A DNA stretch of 64,000 bases from Arthonia radiata (GCA_002989075.1 PSQN01000014.1:62001-126000), one strand, 5' to 3'; shown: positions 21,620 to 33,961, counted from the first letter of the stretch. Notes: generated by a model from the letters alone, not told the origin. Program-made: numbers and translations.

Positions 21620-23826
21620 TCAAAGTTTCCAAGGATCGTCTCCGGGTCGTTCGCTCATTGTGCCGTTGCTCTGCGCCGTCCGCTTCTCTGTTCTCTCCCC
21701 CCTCATCCGTATGTCTTTGCTATCACCTCCGCTTGCAGCATCCGTGCCCGACGCCTCATCTGCGCCCGCATCATTACTGGCACCAGCACCGCCGCCAAAC
21801 CCGCCCGCTGCACCCTCGCCGCCCCGACCGTGACTCGACTCAGCACCAAGCGGAGCGTCTTCGACGCCGTGAATGCCGCCCACGCTTTCCATCGTAAACG
21901 GACTTGCCGTAGGTGCATCTAGCACGTCCAGCTCTTCTTTCCGGAAGAATCTCGGCATGCCCCAAACCCGCCACGGTATTGGCGCTATAAGGATGATCGG
22001 AAAGCCAATGGCTGCGATGGTCTGCGTAATTGCAAAGGCGACCGCAAAGAAGAAAAGCTCCATCGCGACGAAGACCCAGATCATGCACTGCCTCTGAATC
22101 TGCTTCAGCGGCTCTGTGGCAGATGTGCCAGATAGCGAGCGCTCGCGGCAGAGGTAAAGAATCTTGAGAACGACGCCGTTCCCGGAGAGGGCCTGAGCGC
22201 CCATCGTGAAGAAAAGACCTGCAAGGACGCCTTGAGGGATAAGATGAACGACGATGAGAAGAGGGCCGGACATGGTGCCGAGGGTGAGAAGACCTTGGGT
22301 AAGGTTGGAGACACGCTGCTCGACAACGTGGTCTACAACACGCTCAAGCTTGTACTCTTGATCCAGTTCATCCACAGAGCTCGCGTCGTCTGAGGTCTTT
22401 GTTGGCGCAACAGGGACGCGGCGCTGCTTGGTCACGCACAACGCATTGGTGTGGAACGGTGCCTGTGGAATGAGACCGTTGGGAAATGGAATTCCAAGCA
22501 AGCCAGCGACACCGGTTGTGACGCCAAGCAAAAAGATATCCCAGTGGAAGCCAGCAGGTTTTCGTAGAGGAAACTCAGTGCCCTGCGCGATAAGTGAGGA
22601 CACATTGTGGTCAAACCAAAAGAGGATGGTCAGAATCAGTGCAAAAGGGAAAGCGACCCCAACATCACTTGCTGAAACCTCCCAGAAGTCCACGAACCAG
22701 CCTCGCTGCGCTGTTGGAAAGAAGGATTTGCTGACCGGCAGCGTGCGGAGCTTGACAGAGTTAATGTGACCAAAATGCACGAATCCAGTGAAAAATATAA
22801 TGGTGAGTGGCGTACCGTAGTCCTCGATGAATTTCCGAACATAACGCTGAAAAAGGGATGAGTCTCCAATGATGCCGCATCCATAGGCTACGATGAGCAC
22901 TAGAAGCGCAATCATGACCGAGAGATACAGTGCAGGGTCGCCATCGGTGTGCTGTCGTGTGAGAACCTGCACGCCCTTTTGCAGATAGATTAGAGCGACG
23001 TAGAAGCCGAATGTATCGCAGGAAAAGCGCGTGACATAGCGAAGGCCATTGCAGGAGTTGGTAATGGCCAGAAACCAATGCATGACCATTGCCCATCTGC
23101 AGCATCGTCAGTAGTGGCATCGGTGCTGCCGTCCAGACATGATGACTTACAGTCCAACCAAAGCCATGAAAGCGAAGAAATTGCTGCCTTTGGGCACCAT
23201 GATATCGTACACTGTGTAGCTGAAGACGGTAATGGGTCCCGTCACACCAACGATGGTCAACGGCTGAGCGGCAAACAACGAAAATACGAAAGCTGCTAAA
23301 ACAGATGACAGCAGGACTTCGTTGACGCCGTAGCTATTGTTTGTACGATCGAACATGTCCAATGAGAAAGCAAGCGCGGGGAGAATACTGTATGCCGTGG
23401 TCAGCAGCTCCACTCGGGCTATCGATTTGCAGATCACATGTAAGGTTGGGTAACATTGAAACGGTACGCAAGATGGAAACAGAAGTGCCAGGGTTTGAAA
23501 AGAGTTGAACGTGAAGGGATTCCATACTTCGCGAAGTACATGTACACCGTCGCGGGCACGACACGATAGTCCCAAGCATCCAAAAAGTCACTGCCATAGA
23601 AGGGCGCCCTCCTTTTAACGTCTCTCCACATGCCGCGAAACCAATATATGCGCCACCATTTGGAAGGCTTGCGTCTTGACGAGGTGGTGGTCTGACGACT
23701 GATAGAATGTGTCAAAACATCGTCTCTTGCTGCTTCGCCAGCCTTTTCGCCTTCGTCTGTGCCAGCAAAATCTGGGGACGGCGTATGAGTAGTCTGAGAG
23801 ACGAGTAAAGGATTAAGACGTGGCAT
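21620..23826 (-). CDS. BOR1: BOR1-like borate/bicarbonate-type anion transporter
   Basis: Exons 23528-23826, 23151-23387 and 21620-23096 give 670 residues. Splicing builds the family core: YFANILPALAFSLDMF, SVLAAFVFSLFAAQPLTIVGVTGPITVFSYTVYDI (in segments), and WFLAITNSCNGLRYVTRFSCDTFGFYVALIYLQKG. This is the HCO3-/SLC4-type transporter domain found in yeast Bor1, a plasma-membrane borate exporter. About 10-12 hydrophobic helices follow, and the C-terminal 90 residues are a Gly-rich soluble tail. Bor1-type proteins export boron and affect vacuolar sorting in yeast. The first intron is 140 nt, longer than usual here (donor GTATGG, acceptor CAG, with a GCTGAC near its end); the second is 54 nt. 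Confidence 0.9.
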
Positions 23827-24516
23827 TGTTGGAAGAAAGTGCTTCACCACGTTGGGTGGCGAGGCAATCGACAGAAGAGATGGTAGGGTTGTTCATTCAA
23901 TGTAGGGCGAGACGTTCATAGCTTTGAGTCACTTAGTGCCAAAAGAGCACTAAGATGATCGCGCAACTAAGTGGAGGGAGGTATCACAATTGTAAGATAT
24001 GACGGTGCTGCCGCGCGAAGAGAGAGAGAGGTGAAGAAGAGACGAGATGGCTGTTGAAATTGTAGAGCATTGAAGCGTGGGGAAGCAATCTCATCCTCTG
24101 ATTGGGCCACAATTAATCCGAGATCCGGGTGTCCGTGCGCGGAAATCTCCCGCACTGTTGCCTTTCTTCCATCCAATTGTTAACCGAACATTCTCACTCT
24201 CCCTTAAGAAGATGCCATGATGTGTTTCTCGTCGCCAGATTAGGCTTTGGCGGTTGAAGCACATGCAGGTCTGTTCTACAACAATGCTGCTCAGTGCTTA
24301 TCGGGACGCCACCAAGGCAGCCAACCCTAGTGAGGTTTGACAAACAATTTTTGAGCGTGGCGAGCAATTTGCAAAACTACTCCTACTGATCGTTGTTTCG
24401 TCCGGACTCTCAGCCGCTCAGTCTTTACTGCTTCGAATCGCAAAGTGCCGACACGAGACCTGACCAACGTCTTTGCTCTTTGTATACCACGTCTTGTTTT
24501 AGGTATATTCGCCAAA
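23827..24516. promoter_or_regulatory. Divergent promoter region (transporter / N-acetyltransferase)
   Basis: About 690 bp lie between diverging starts. An AG-rich run (gagagagag near 24018-24031) is seen but no specific site is recognised. Confidence 0.4.
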
Positions 24517-25524
24517 ATGACAGGCACTTTACCTTCTACAGTATATCGTGAAAGTCAACTCTATACGACGGATCAGATTTATGCCTACTATGAGCGTATA
24601 GCTCTTCCCGAATATTGGCGAATCGAGCCAGGCACCGATAGCGCAGCGTTAGCCCGTGATCCAGAGCGAGGTTTGGCTTTCTTAACAGCGCTGCAACGAT
24701 TTCATCTAGCAAATATCCCCTTTGAGAACCTCGACCTACACTACAACCGTCATCATGACATTTTCATTGACTTGCCTCATTTGTTCGAGAAGATCGTAGC
24801 ACGCGGCGCAGGACGTGGCGGCTATTGCATGGAAGTTAATGGCCTCTTCGGCGCTGTCCTAAGGAGCCTCGGATTCGATTTGTATCCAACGGCGGCTCGG
24901 GTCTACACAGCAAGCGGTCCCCTGAACGATTTCAATGGCGCACAGTTTACCGGCTGGAGTCACATGGTACACATCGTCATGCTTGGTGCACGCAGGTATC
25001 AAGTCGACGTCGGCTTCGGAGTGCCTGGGCCATCAAGTCCGTTGCTTCTAGACGAGACTTCTAGAACGCCAAAATCAAACACACCTCCGCAACTGGAACG
25101 TTTGCGGAACATTCGAATTTTAGATTCGGTACGATCGGTAGGCACTCAGCAGCCCACATGGGTCTACGAGGTCCAGCACAAACCGGCTGAGAATAGTATG
25201 TGGAAGCCCATCTATTGTTTCAGTGAGCTGGAGTTCTTGCCGTCAGATTTCGAGGTCATCAACTTCTACACCAGCCAATCACCGACCATATGGTTCCGTC
25301 GCGACGTAGTCTGTACCAGATACCTGCTTAAGAACAGCAACGTCATTGGTTCTGTTGCTCTGTACAGTCGTGGCTTGAAACGACGCGAACACGGCGAGAA
25401 AGTGCTCGACTTGGATTTTAAGAGCGAAGAGGAGCGCGTCAATGCTCTCAAAGAGCATCTTGGTATTTCGCTGACAGTTGATGAAAAAGTAGCGATCGAA
25501 GGTTATCCTTCGCAAATTCGATGA
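24517..25524 (+). CDS. Arylamine N-acetyltransferase
   Basis: A single exon encodes 335 residues. The NAT catalytic triad is visible: Cys104 in RGGYCMEVNGL, His149 in GWSHMVHIV and Asp164 in YQVDVGFG. The protein also has the family strings LTALQRFHLANIPFENLDLHY and FYTSQSPTIWFRRDVVCTR. The enzyme transfers acetyl (or malonyl, in some fungi) groups from CoA to aromatic amines, hydrazines or N-hydroxylamines. Fungal members are known for detoxifying aminophenols derived from plant benzoxazolinones. The start is the first ATG before the conserved part. It is flanked by a transporter and a broken F-box gene, so it shows no obvious cluster partner. Confidence 0.93.
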   Translation: MTGTLPSTVYRESQLYTTDQIYAYYERIALPEYWRIEPGTDSAALARDPERGLAFLTALQRFHLANIPFENLDLHYNRHHDIFIDLPHLFEKIVARGAGRGGYCMEVNGLFGAVLRSLGFDLYPTAARVYTASGPLNDFNGAQFTGWSHMVHIVMLGARRYQVDVGFGVPGPSSPLLLDETSRTPKSNTPPQLERLRNIRILDSVRSVGTQQPTWVYEVQHKPAENSMWKPIYCFSELEFLPSDFEVINFYTSQSPTIWFRRDVVCTRYLLKNSNVIGSVALYSRGLKRREHGEKVLDLDFKSEEERVNALKEHLGISLTVDEKVAIEGYPSQIR

Positions 25525-25998
25525 ATAGTCCAGTGAGGATACACACACACGTGTATATATACTAACAACGTCACCAGAATCGTTCTCCCCGCATTGGAGA
25601 ATCTTGCGGGGCCATACGAGTTTCATTGCTGACAATGTCGCTCATGACACTGGCCAATCATCGACAAAACTTCGCTATTGCTGTTGAAATGGCGGCGGTT
25701 ACCCTCTCCTTACTGAGACAAAGGCACCGCACCGTTGGCGCGCAGAGTCTCAACAAACGCTGTGTTTGCTGAGGTAGCAGTCGAGCAAGCCGATGTCCAA
25801 ATCTGGAATAGGTCACGAACTTGACACGGGCAAGGTGCTAGGTCACTGTTTGGTCTGCTTTCGCATCACCTTGAGGTACAAATGTATAGTTTCTCGTGCA
25901 AACAACTTCCCGAAAACTCGCATCCGTCTCTCAACAACTTGACAATTTGACAGCTTCCCAAATCTCGCGATTACCTTATCCAAAGCGGAACATCTACG
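25525..25998. other. Intergenic
   Basis: This begins with a short CA/TA-rich run (acacacacacgtgtatatata near 25542-25562). No gene is recognised. Confidence 0.4.
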
Positions 25999-27787
25999 AT
26001 GTCTCATTACGTCAAAGAAAAGAGCTGGGATCGCCGATGCACCCACTGTCAGACACGCGACGGCGAGCCAGTTTTTCCGTGTACAGGGGGAACTGATTCC
26101 ATAAACGCAATCTCAGCGAACCCAGCACCTCAAGGCCCTACTAACAATGCGTCCGCCCCATCGACTCAGTAAGCGAATCTCGACACCTTGCCGACCGAGC
26201 TAATCAACAACATCATCGACTTTGTGTGGGAGCCGTTCTTGCGCGTTCTCGATAAACGTGACGAACATGATGCAGACTGGACGGATGGATTTAGCGATGA
26301 GGGACTCGAGGAGCCAATTAGATGCACCAAACGGCGAAGGAATGAATCAAGGCAAGGCCGTCGAGCACCTTGGTCCGGACGAGCCTGCACCTCTGCAGCG
26401 GCCGTATACCCATTATGGTTTGGAGGGGTGCTGGAAGGCACTCGAAGGACTACATGGAGTCAATCACCGCTTGCACGACATCGCCATTGGTTTCTTTGCC
26501 GACAAAGTGAGATAGTACCCACAACAACTAGCAGCCTTCAAGCGAATTCCCTACGAGCCAACCGCGGACTCATTAGCGGGTCTGAAGGCGGTGGTCCTGA
26601 ATCCGACTCTTGCAGCACTTGTCGAGGAGATTCATGTTGGCGCATTCCAGCCTCATCGTTTACTCTCTGATGAGGATAAGTTCAAAGCCGCACTTCAGCA
26701 GACACTCAAATCAGACAACCTGTTCAATAAGTTCACCAAATTCGAACAGGACTGCGCAATTCATTCTTCTTGGATCGAAGCTCGGGAGTATTTCTTTGAG
26801 CAGCTGCATATGCTCAGCCGGCATCACGATCTCGCCATACTGGAGTCCGCTGCTCCAGTGCTTACCTCGCTCAAGGCTGTGAAGTTTACAGCATATTACT
26901 CATTGGCCAGGTCCTACTGCCGGCATAGCTCATGCTACCCCAACTTGAGCGAGCAAGTGAATCGGCGCCCCATCGACGAAGCTTTTTTGCGTCAACCCTT
27001 CCATTGGCGGGCTTTCGCAACGGTAGCCAAAGTGTTCCAGAAGAACGTCAACATCGAATCAGTGTCCCTGTATGGTGTGAACGCGGACTTGGCGACACTG
27101 CCTCAATCGGACCTTTCGAGCATGGAAACTTTGCTGTCTCACGTCAAGCAATTGGAACTCGAATTTCGATCAGACAGACCGAACGTCTCCCGTGCGTTGA
27201 CAACGAAATGCCTTGACTTGTTGGCGAGGGCTGGCGCCACTCGTCACTTGATCATTGGCTTTGACCGAAAGTGTGTCGGGTACGTCTCTGGTGGCAAGAT
27301 GTCTCAATGCCGTTACCACTGGTCCACGCAACAACCAAGTCGACTATTGAAAGAGCTCTTGGCTTCAGTACGTTTTCCGCAATTGATCCGGTTGAATATG
27401 CAGTGGATGGAAATAGATCTACCTACAGTCTCAGCATTTTTGGCTCGCAATAAAGCCTGCTTGAAATACTTGCTCATCGCGAACATCGACGAGGGATACC
27501 GCCCTTCCGGTTCCGTGGAGTGGAGCGTGGTGCTTGATCAGGTTCGACGAATGAACCTACTCAAAGACTACCATATTTCTGAGTTGGCCTTCTACCCGCC
27601 AGCCGCCGGCAGTCGGACCATCATTGAAGAAGTAGGGGACAGAGACAAACTCGATTACATCAAGGATCACTGTCAGCACAATAAGGAGATGTGTGATGTG
27701 GGTCATCCTGGTATTCGTTACGGTGCCGTTTGGAAGAAATGGTTCCGAGATTACGATGTCCGACAGGAAGGAACAAAGCTTGCATAG
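25999..27787 (+). pseudogene. Broken F-box protein gene
   Basis: Protein-like sequence runs from ATG 25999 (MSHYVKEKSWDRRCTHCQTRDGE) to 27787 but is interrupted. A TAA at 26170-26172 lies just before the F-box-like segment LDTLPTELINNIIDFVWEPF. The coding sense then moves to the +1 frame somewhere in 26300-26360 (segment EPAPLQRPYTHYGLEGCWKALEGLH). A TAG at 26513-26515 lies before LAAFKRIPYEPTADSLAGLK. From about 26525 the frame is open for 420 codons with a leucine-rich, F-box-associated type of sequence (LSRHHDLAILESAAPVLTSLKAVKF, LLKELLASVRFPQLIRLNMQW). Fungal F-box proteins act as SCF ubiquitin-ligase adaptors. No GT-AG introns were found that remove all three defects, so this looks like a recent pseudogene; the intact 3' part could still be expressed. 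Confidence 0.65.
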
Positions 27788-28396
27788 GCTTCAGGATTAC
27801 CAGTGAGGAAAGGTACGCTGGTGACTGAGAACCCACGAAGGGTGTTTTGGGGACGAAATACCATCAGATTGCGAGGGCAGTCTGATATAACAATGCCGTA
27901 GCTTAGGTCTCCGCAGCATATGCGCTGCGATGTCTTATCGCTTATTGCCACGGAATATCGCATGTCTACACCTTAGCCTTTCCTCAAAACTGCGATTGCT
28001 CCGCCAAGAGTGCGAATTACTACGTCATTGAATTGACATTTGCACTAATCGAGTATAGCGGGTGTCGAGGTATGCACAGACGCGTCGTGCTTCAACGATT
28101 GCTAATCATTCACACTCTCCTCCCCTTCTATATTCACCACTTTGTGGACATCTTCCTTCGTTGGTCTGGCAACCGTCGCGTGCGATTATCGATCGTGCAT
28201 CTGTATCCTTGCTTTTGTGAGACTTGTTGCGAGACTTGTTGCGACAACAAGCAAATCATCTCCGTGGCTGAAATTAGGCGATTACAGCCACGATCACTCT
28301 TTGTCAACTCTCGCTGAAGCTGCATTCTGAGCTCCTCGCACAAATCAGTCGAAATAACGAAAGAATCCTCGCCGGTTGTCCAGTGAATCCTTGATC
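27788..28396. other. Intergenic, upstream of the forkhead gene
   Basis: About 600 bp with no recognised gene. A short direct repeat (gagacttgttgc twice near 28218-28241) is seen. It is the likely promoter of the forkhead gene. Confidence 0.45.
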
Positions 28397-30817
28397 ATGC
28401 CACCGTCCGCATCAAAAAGGGCGAAGACTCGAAAGCAGCCAGAGCCGCAGGAGAAGCCAGACGTCGAAGATCACGAGGGGATCAACACTCCCACGCGCAA
28501 GCGCAGAAAGGTGCGCAGATTCTCCCGTCCTCCAGCACCACAAGGGATTGCTGACGAGAACATAGCCTAACCCAGCTGCTGACACCGCCCCCCAAAAGCG
28601 GAATTCGAGCACGCGAGCACAAAGTCGTAATCGCTCCAGCGATGTAAAAATTTACGAAGAAGAGTCGAGCTTCAATGATGATGATTCAGACAATGTCATC
28701 CGCAATTTGCGCACGGCCAGTTATGCCATTGCTGCCGCGAACGATTACGACAATGACGTCCATATCATGAACTACCCTGAGGGAAAGCAGGCTTATGCGA
28801 AGCTAGCGGGGAAGACGTGGACGTTTTATATTGAAGAGCTAGAGGTACGCATTGGTCGACCGCCGGAGGAGCGGCAGCCTATCACACAGCCTGGAGGGAA
28901 ATCGAAAATTCCAGCAATGGACAAGTCGCTTGTTCATATCGACTTAGGACCATCAAAATTGATCTCGCGCATCCACGCTGAAATCAGATACCATCAAACA
29001 CATGGGTACTGGTACGTGGCGGTAAATGGCAGGAACGGTATCAAGCTCGACGGGGATGAGCTGAAGAGGGGATCTGAATCTCCACTGCACTCCGGTTCTA
29101 TCATCGAGATCGCAGGCACACAAATGGTCTTCATCACGCCAAATGATCCTCTGGAAATTGATCCTCGAATCGTCGCACAAATGAAAGGCAAGCAAGATAA
29201 TGAAGAAGAAGAAGAAGAGGACCTAATGGGTCCTCCGTCATTACCAAATCGAACACCAACAAGAGGCAATGGGGGTAGGTCAACAAACGAGCAACGGCCG
29301 TCATCTTCACATCAGCCGTCGAGTCAAAGAGGACATCACAGCTTCTCGGCATCGATGCCACCATCTGCATTCATTCAGAACGATGGCACAGTTGACAACG
29401 GCCCGCCGAGCAGCCAGGCAACGAAACTACGCACTTCACCTACGTTTCAGCGAGGTCTGATGCTCGAGACAGCTGACGACATCGATTACAGTCAAGATAG
29501 CGCCAAGGATCTGAAGCCGCCATACAGCTACGCGCAGTTGATCGGCATGGCTGTTTTGTCTAGTGCAGAGGAGAAATTGACGCTCAATGCAATCTACGAA
29601 TGGATCAAGGAGCGTTACGCATTTTATCGCTTCAGTGGAGGCGGCTGGCAGAACTCGATCAGACACAATCTATCGCTCAACAAAAACTTCGAGAAAGTCG
29701 CTCGACGAACAGACGAGCCCGGGAAAGGCATGAAATGGCAGATAGTACCCGAGCACCGTGATGAGTACCTGAAGAAGGGTCTCAGCCAGGCACAGCACGG
29801 TCGCAAGTCAAACGCGCGCACCTCGTCAGGACCCAACTCGCCCTCGAAGGATCCCGCATCAAACGGCGGCTGGCCGACTTCAGATGTGTTCGAGACGAAA
29901 GAGTATAAGAATGCCAATCTATTCAACATCAAGACATCACCTGGCTCAACGCCACCAATGGCCAATTACCCACTCGCAAAGACCTCATACACACCAGACC
30001 GCGGCGGTAACATTCTCAGCAAGCTTGGAAAAGATGAAGGATCGAGCCCCATCAAGGGACTCGGAATCGGCACGAGTCCATTGCCTTACAGCGTCAAGAA
30101 GGAAAGATGGCACGGTCTGACGGAAGCTGCTGCGGCTGGCTCTCCTGGTGGGCCTCGCATCCCGTTTGGCAGCGACATGATCGAGAACATGCAGACGCCG
30201 CTGATCACCAAGACCAAGCCGAATCTCATGCCGCCGAGCACGGCGCGTCTGCCCAGTCAGTATATGGCTTTGAGCAGCCCAGCACCGTTCTGGAAGTTCG
30301 GGGACATGAATCAGAGCTCTCCAGCGAAGCCAACTTTTGGGGGTAGCCCTTCGAAGGAGGCGAAAGAGGGAGCCAACAGCCACGGAGAGAACGATGAAGA
30401 TACGAAAGGAGACGAAGAAAAACCTGCGGAGCCTCCCATTCGAAGCAGCAGTCCACCATTACCGGAAAGCCCGACAAGAGCCGCGAGTGCTCGTTCATTG
30501 GGTCTCAGACCTACTGTTGGCCCACCACGACCATCTTCAGCAACGCATTTCCCTCCTCCACACCGGCCACAGCAGCGTCACCCGGCGCCCTCAAAATATC
30601 AGACTGCTCCTCCACCGCCGCCCCGACAGCAGCCAGCAAACGACACCGACGACGATGATGATGACGCTGGTGCTGGTCTGGATCTCTTGAAGTAAGTCGC
30701 ACTGTTTGCTAGCTCCCACCTTTCGTTGCTAATTGTCTTTACAGTGTCGGCAAATTTCAAGGTATTGGCAACTTCCACCGTAGTATGAATGCGAATGGAA
30801 TGATGAGCAGGACGTGA
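28397..30817 (+). CDS. Forkhead transcription factor with FHA domain (Fkh1/Fkh2-like)
   Basis: Tentative exons are 28397-28510, 28599-30691 and 30745-30817 (759 residues). The FHA domain lies at about 120-218 (VRIGRPPEERQ, SKLISRIHAEI, NGRNGIKLDG). The forkhead domain lies at about 342-434 (KPPYSYAQLIGMAV, GWQNSIRHNLSLNKNFEKV). FHA plus forkhead is the layout of yeast Fkh1/Fkh2, which drive G2/M gene expression and bind phosphothreonine partners. The last exon (GKFQGIGNFHRSMNANGMMSRT) follows a clear 53-nt intron (GTAAGT...ACAG). The N-terminal junction is unsure: an 88-nt GT-AG interval restores the frame, but its acceptor (CAAAAG) is weak. A CCGCCCCCCAAAA run there could instead hide an indel, since a QLLTPPPK motif reads in the third frame. 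Confidence 0.88.
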
Positions 30818-31637
30818 GGAGCGATGTGCGACGAATCTGAAAGGCGGACATTGTTCATAGCGGTAATTATTGCATCTCGCTCTTTGACAGCACGTGCGCA
30901 ACCGCAGGAGTACCATTGAAAGACCATACTCTAGATATTCAGGTTTGAGGACTTGGGGCAGAGGCTAGCAGAAGGTCATCTAGGTACAAGCTACCAATTG
31001 GCCCGTAACATGGACGCAGATACTGGCACTGCGCTCTCCGGATGTGTCGGTTAACAAGGAACACTGCTCTGATCTGGTAGCTTGCGTTGCTGGCTATGTC
31101 TTGTACTGTCGTCTAGACACCCAACTCCTGCTTTGACTATTGCCACGATCTTGCCTCGCTCCGAAACGCATAGCTACAGCCAAGCCGAACCGGACTCTTT
31201 AGCCGGCTTGCGAGTCCGTCCTGTTTCAATGAGTCAGCCGGCTTGGTTCCAGCCGCAAACGGAACGTCTTTTGAAGGCATTCAGTGCGAGATTACTAGTC
31301 TCGGGGCCGAGGTCTTGACCGTGTCTGGCGGATGACTGCTTAGGTGTTGCCTTTTGACAGGCGGGCGGGTCTTGCGAGGCCGGCATTCGCATTGGGCGGA
31401 GAGTCGTTTCCAGCTTCTTTTAGCAGAGTTTGGATGCCGCAGGTGAGAGCTAAAAATGATCGCAAGGACCATCTCAGGTTCGGTCACATCGAAGAGGGCG
31501 GATCCAGATGTACGCCTTGCACATAATACCCGGCGACTGCCTACAAATGATACCGCCCCCTCCTTTTTCAGTGTTGAACTGTACGCTTTTCTACTACTCA
31601 ACCTGTACCCGAAAGTCATAGCTACAAAGTGCCCACC
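30818..31637. other. Intergenic
   Basis: About 820 bp between two plus-strand genes. No gene or repeat of note is recognised; it is the likely promoter of the reductase gene. Confidence 0.45.
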
Positions 31638-32882
31638 ATGACCTCTACAACCCCACCCCTCATCCTACTCACTGGCGGCAACGGCTTTATCGGCGTTGCC
31701 GTGCTCCTCGCCATGCTCCAGAAAGGCTACCACGTCCGCACCTCCGTCCGCCGTCAAGACGCCATCGATGCCATCACCTCCACGCCCGAGTTCACCCCCT
31801 ACGCCAAGTCCGGGGCTCTCACCTTCCCCCTCATCACCGACATCACCGCCCCTGACGCCTTCGTCGCCGCCGCCAAAGACTGCACTTACATCATTCACAT
31901 CGCCTCACCACTGCCGACACAGCCCGGCGACCTCGTCACGCCCGCCGTCCGCGGCACCGAGGCAATCTTGCGCGCGGCCGAGCAGAACAAGAGCGTCAAG
32001 CGCGTCATCTTCACCGGGTCGAGCATGAGCTTCCAGCCGCATGAGGCGCGGTTCGCTGATCGACCAGTGAACGTAGCGATTGCGAAGGGTGGTAAGGATT
32101 ACGAGGAAGCGACCACCCTGCGTGCGACGGATCACGTGGAGACAACGCCGCCACAGGCGGAGGGTGAGGAAAGATCGCGCTTCAAGGACTACGATGCCAG
32201 CAAGGTGGCTGCGACGAACGCAATTCGTGAGTATGCGAAGAGCGGGAGGTCAGCGGGACAGAACTTCAGTATCGTGGATATCAGCCCTGGGTACGTGCTC
32301 GGGAAAGAGTTGCTGACGCGGAAGAGAGCGGACGCAATGAAGGGGAGTAATCTGATCTTGAGTTGGATGTGGGGATTGAATGATCGGGTGATGAACCATT
32401 TGAGCGATGTGGATATTAATGAGGATGTGAGTGCAGTCTTGATCTTGGGAAGATGCAGTGGAGGATACTGACGGGTTTTTAGCTCCCTGTTAATGGGCAG
32501 GTGGTAGATCTGAAGGACGTCGTGGAGTGCTACGTGAATGCGTTGGATACTGAGAAGGTCAAGGGCCCGTACCGGGACTTCTTGCTGCTGCAGGATGGAC
32601 CGTCAGGGCCGACACTGGCGGACGCGAGCAAGATCGTGAAGAGGAGGTTGCCCGAGGTGGCGAAGCAGATACCATTCAATGGAAGAGAATGGGGTAAGTC
32701 GTCGTTCTCTTTGTCGCCACTACGGACAGTTTGAAGGGTCATTGCTAACGGAGAGCGCAGACACTATCAAGTGCAAGTTCGATGTCAGCGAATCCGAGAA
32801 AGAGCTGCTTGGCCATTCTTTCCGATCTTTTGAGGAATCGGTGGTCGATACCGTGGAGTGGTACATGAGCCTACCAGAGTAA
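31638..32882 (+). CDS. NAD(P)-dependent epimerase/dehydratase-type reductase
   Basis: Exons 31638-32426, 32483-32693 and 32761-32882 give 373 residues; introns are 56 and 67 nt. The N-terminus carries the extended-SDR nucleotide-binding motif LLTGGNGFIGVAVL (GxxGxxG), then IHIASPLP, RVIFTGSS and the catalytic YDASK (YxxxK). This is the dihydroflavonol-4-reductase/cinnamoyl-CoA-reductase-like branch of extended SDRs. In fungi these reduce aldehydes or ketones such as methylglyoxal or secondary-metabolite intermediates; the substrate cannot be told. The GDxR-type loop suggests NADP use through the Arg-rich VRTSVRR segment, an inference. There is no signal peptide, so it is cytosolic. Confidence 0.88.
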
Positions 32883-33961
32883 GCGCTCGACCGTTCGAGC
32901 CATCATGGAGCTTCATTGTTCCTGTCTAGGTGGACCGCGACTCGTTCGTGATGGTCTTCAGCTCGCCCACTGTAGTGGCAGCATAGGATCACAATTCTCA
33001 TTCTCGAAGTCTTGATTAGACTGTACTCTCTGCTCTATTTTGCTTTCTGCGCTTTCTAATCCAGCTGCGGGTTTCTCTATACACTGTCTTCGACCTTGTT
33101 CCTGCCGCGGAAAACCGATGGTGACGCAGTCGCGTGCCTAGAAAGTCTCAACACAGTCAGCTCTTGAACCGCGCACGAAGAATGGATTAACTCGTCATGG
33201 AAGTATCCGCCTTGGCTTGCTATCACCTGCAAGACAGGAATAAGCAAGAGCAGGCTGGATGCAAGCCAGCCATCTGGCCGACATCGAATCTCATCTTATT
33301 TTCATCGCAAGGTAACATCAGCGGGCTGCCGGCACCCGGTCAGTCATTCAACGAGAGGGGACAATCCCTGCTGGTTCTGCCAGCGCGAGTCGGCAGCGAG
33401 CAACGTGGAGTGCTGAGGTGTGGAGAAATCTGAGAGGATTCTGGCAGACAGGAAGGGCGAAGGGGGTCTAGTGCGCTGACTGCAGCCCTATGGGAGATCA
33501 TCACCTGCCGATCTGATCGTAGCCCGCATTGGCCCTGGCAGGTCGGCCAATGGCAGATGCTGGTCGCTGGGGTAATGACGTCCTTAGCGCTGCATCCGAA
33601 GCTGGGGTAGAAGCTTGCAGAGATCGCTTCAGTCTGGTTGCTGACATCCTTCTCTGCGCCGTGCGGAAGTTTGTCGACGAGCGCAAGACACAGCCAAGCG
33701 ATGCGCCTGCAAGTTCATCGCGCTACGCCGCAAATCCTAACCACGAACGACTAGACGCCCTCCACCCTGCTGTCATTGTTATTGACTTGTTCTGGCGCTT
33801 CCATACACGTCCCGCGTTTGGCGTCCTTCTAGAAGCTTTGGCATTGAGTAAATAAGACGGGCATCCGCTGCTTCCAGGAGTGATCTTTTCGATCTGAATC
33901 AGATGCTGCCCAATTTGCTTTGCCCGCAGTAGTTTCATTCTTTCGCTTGGATTTCTTCGCT
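32883..33961. other. Long intergenic region upstream of beta-glucosidase
   Basis: About 1.1 kb with no recognised gene. It likely contains the promoter of the secreted GH3 gene. Short open frames on both strands show no family-like sequence. Confidence 0.45.
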
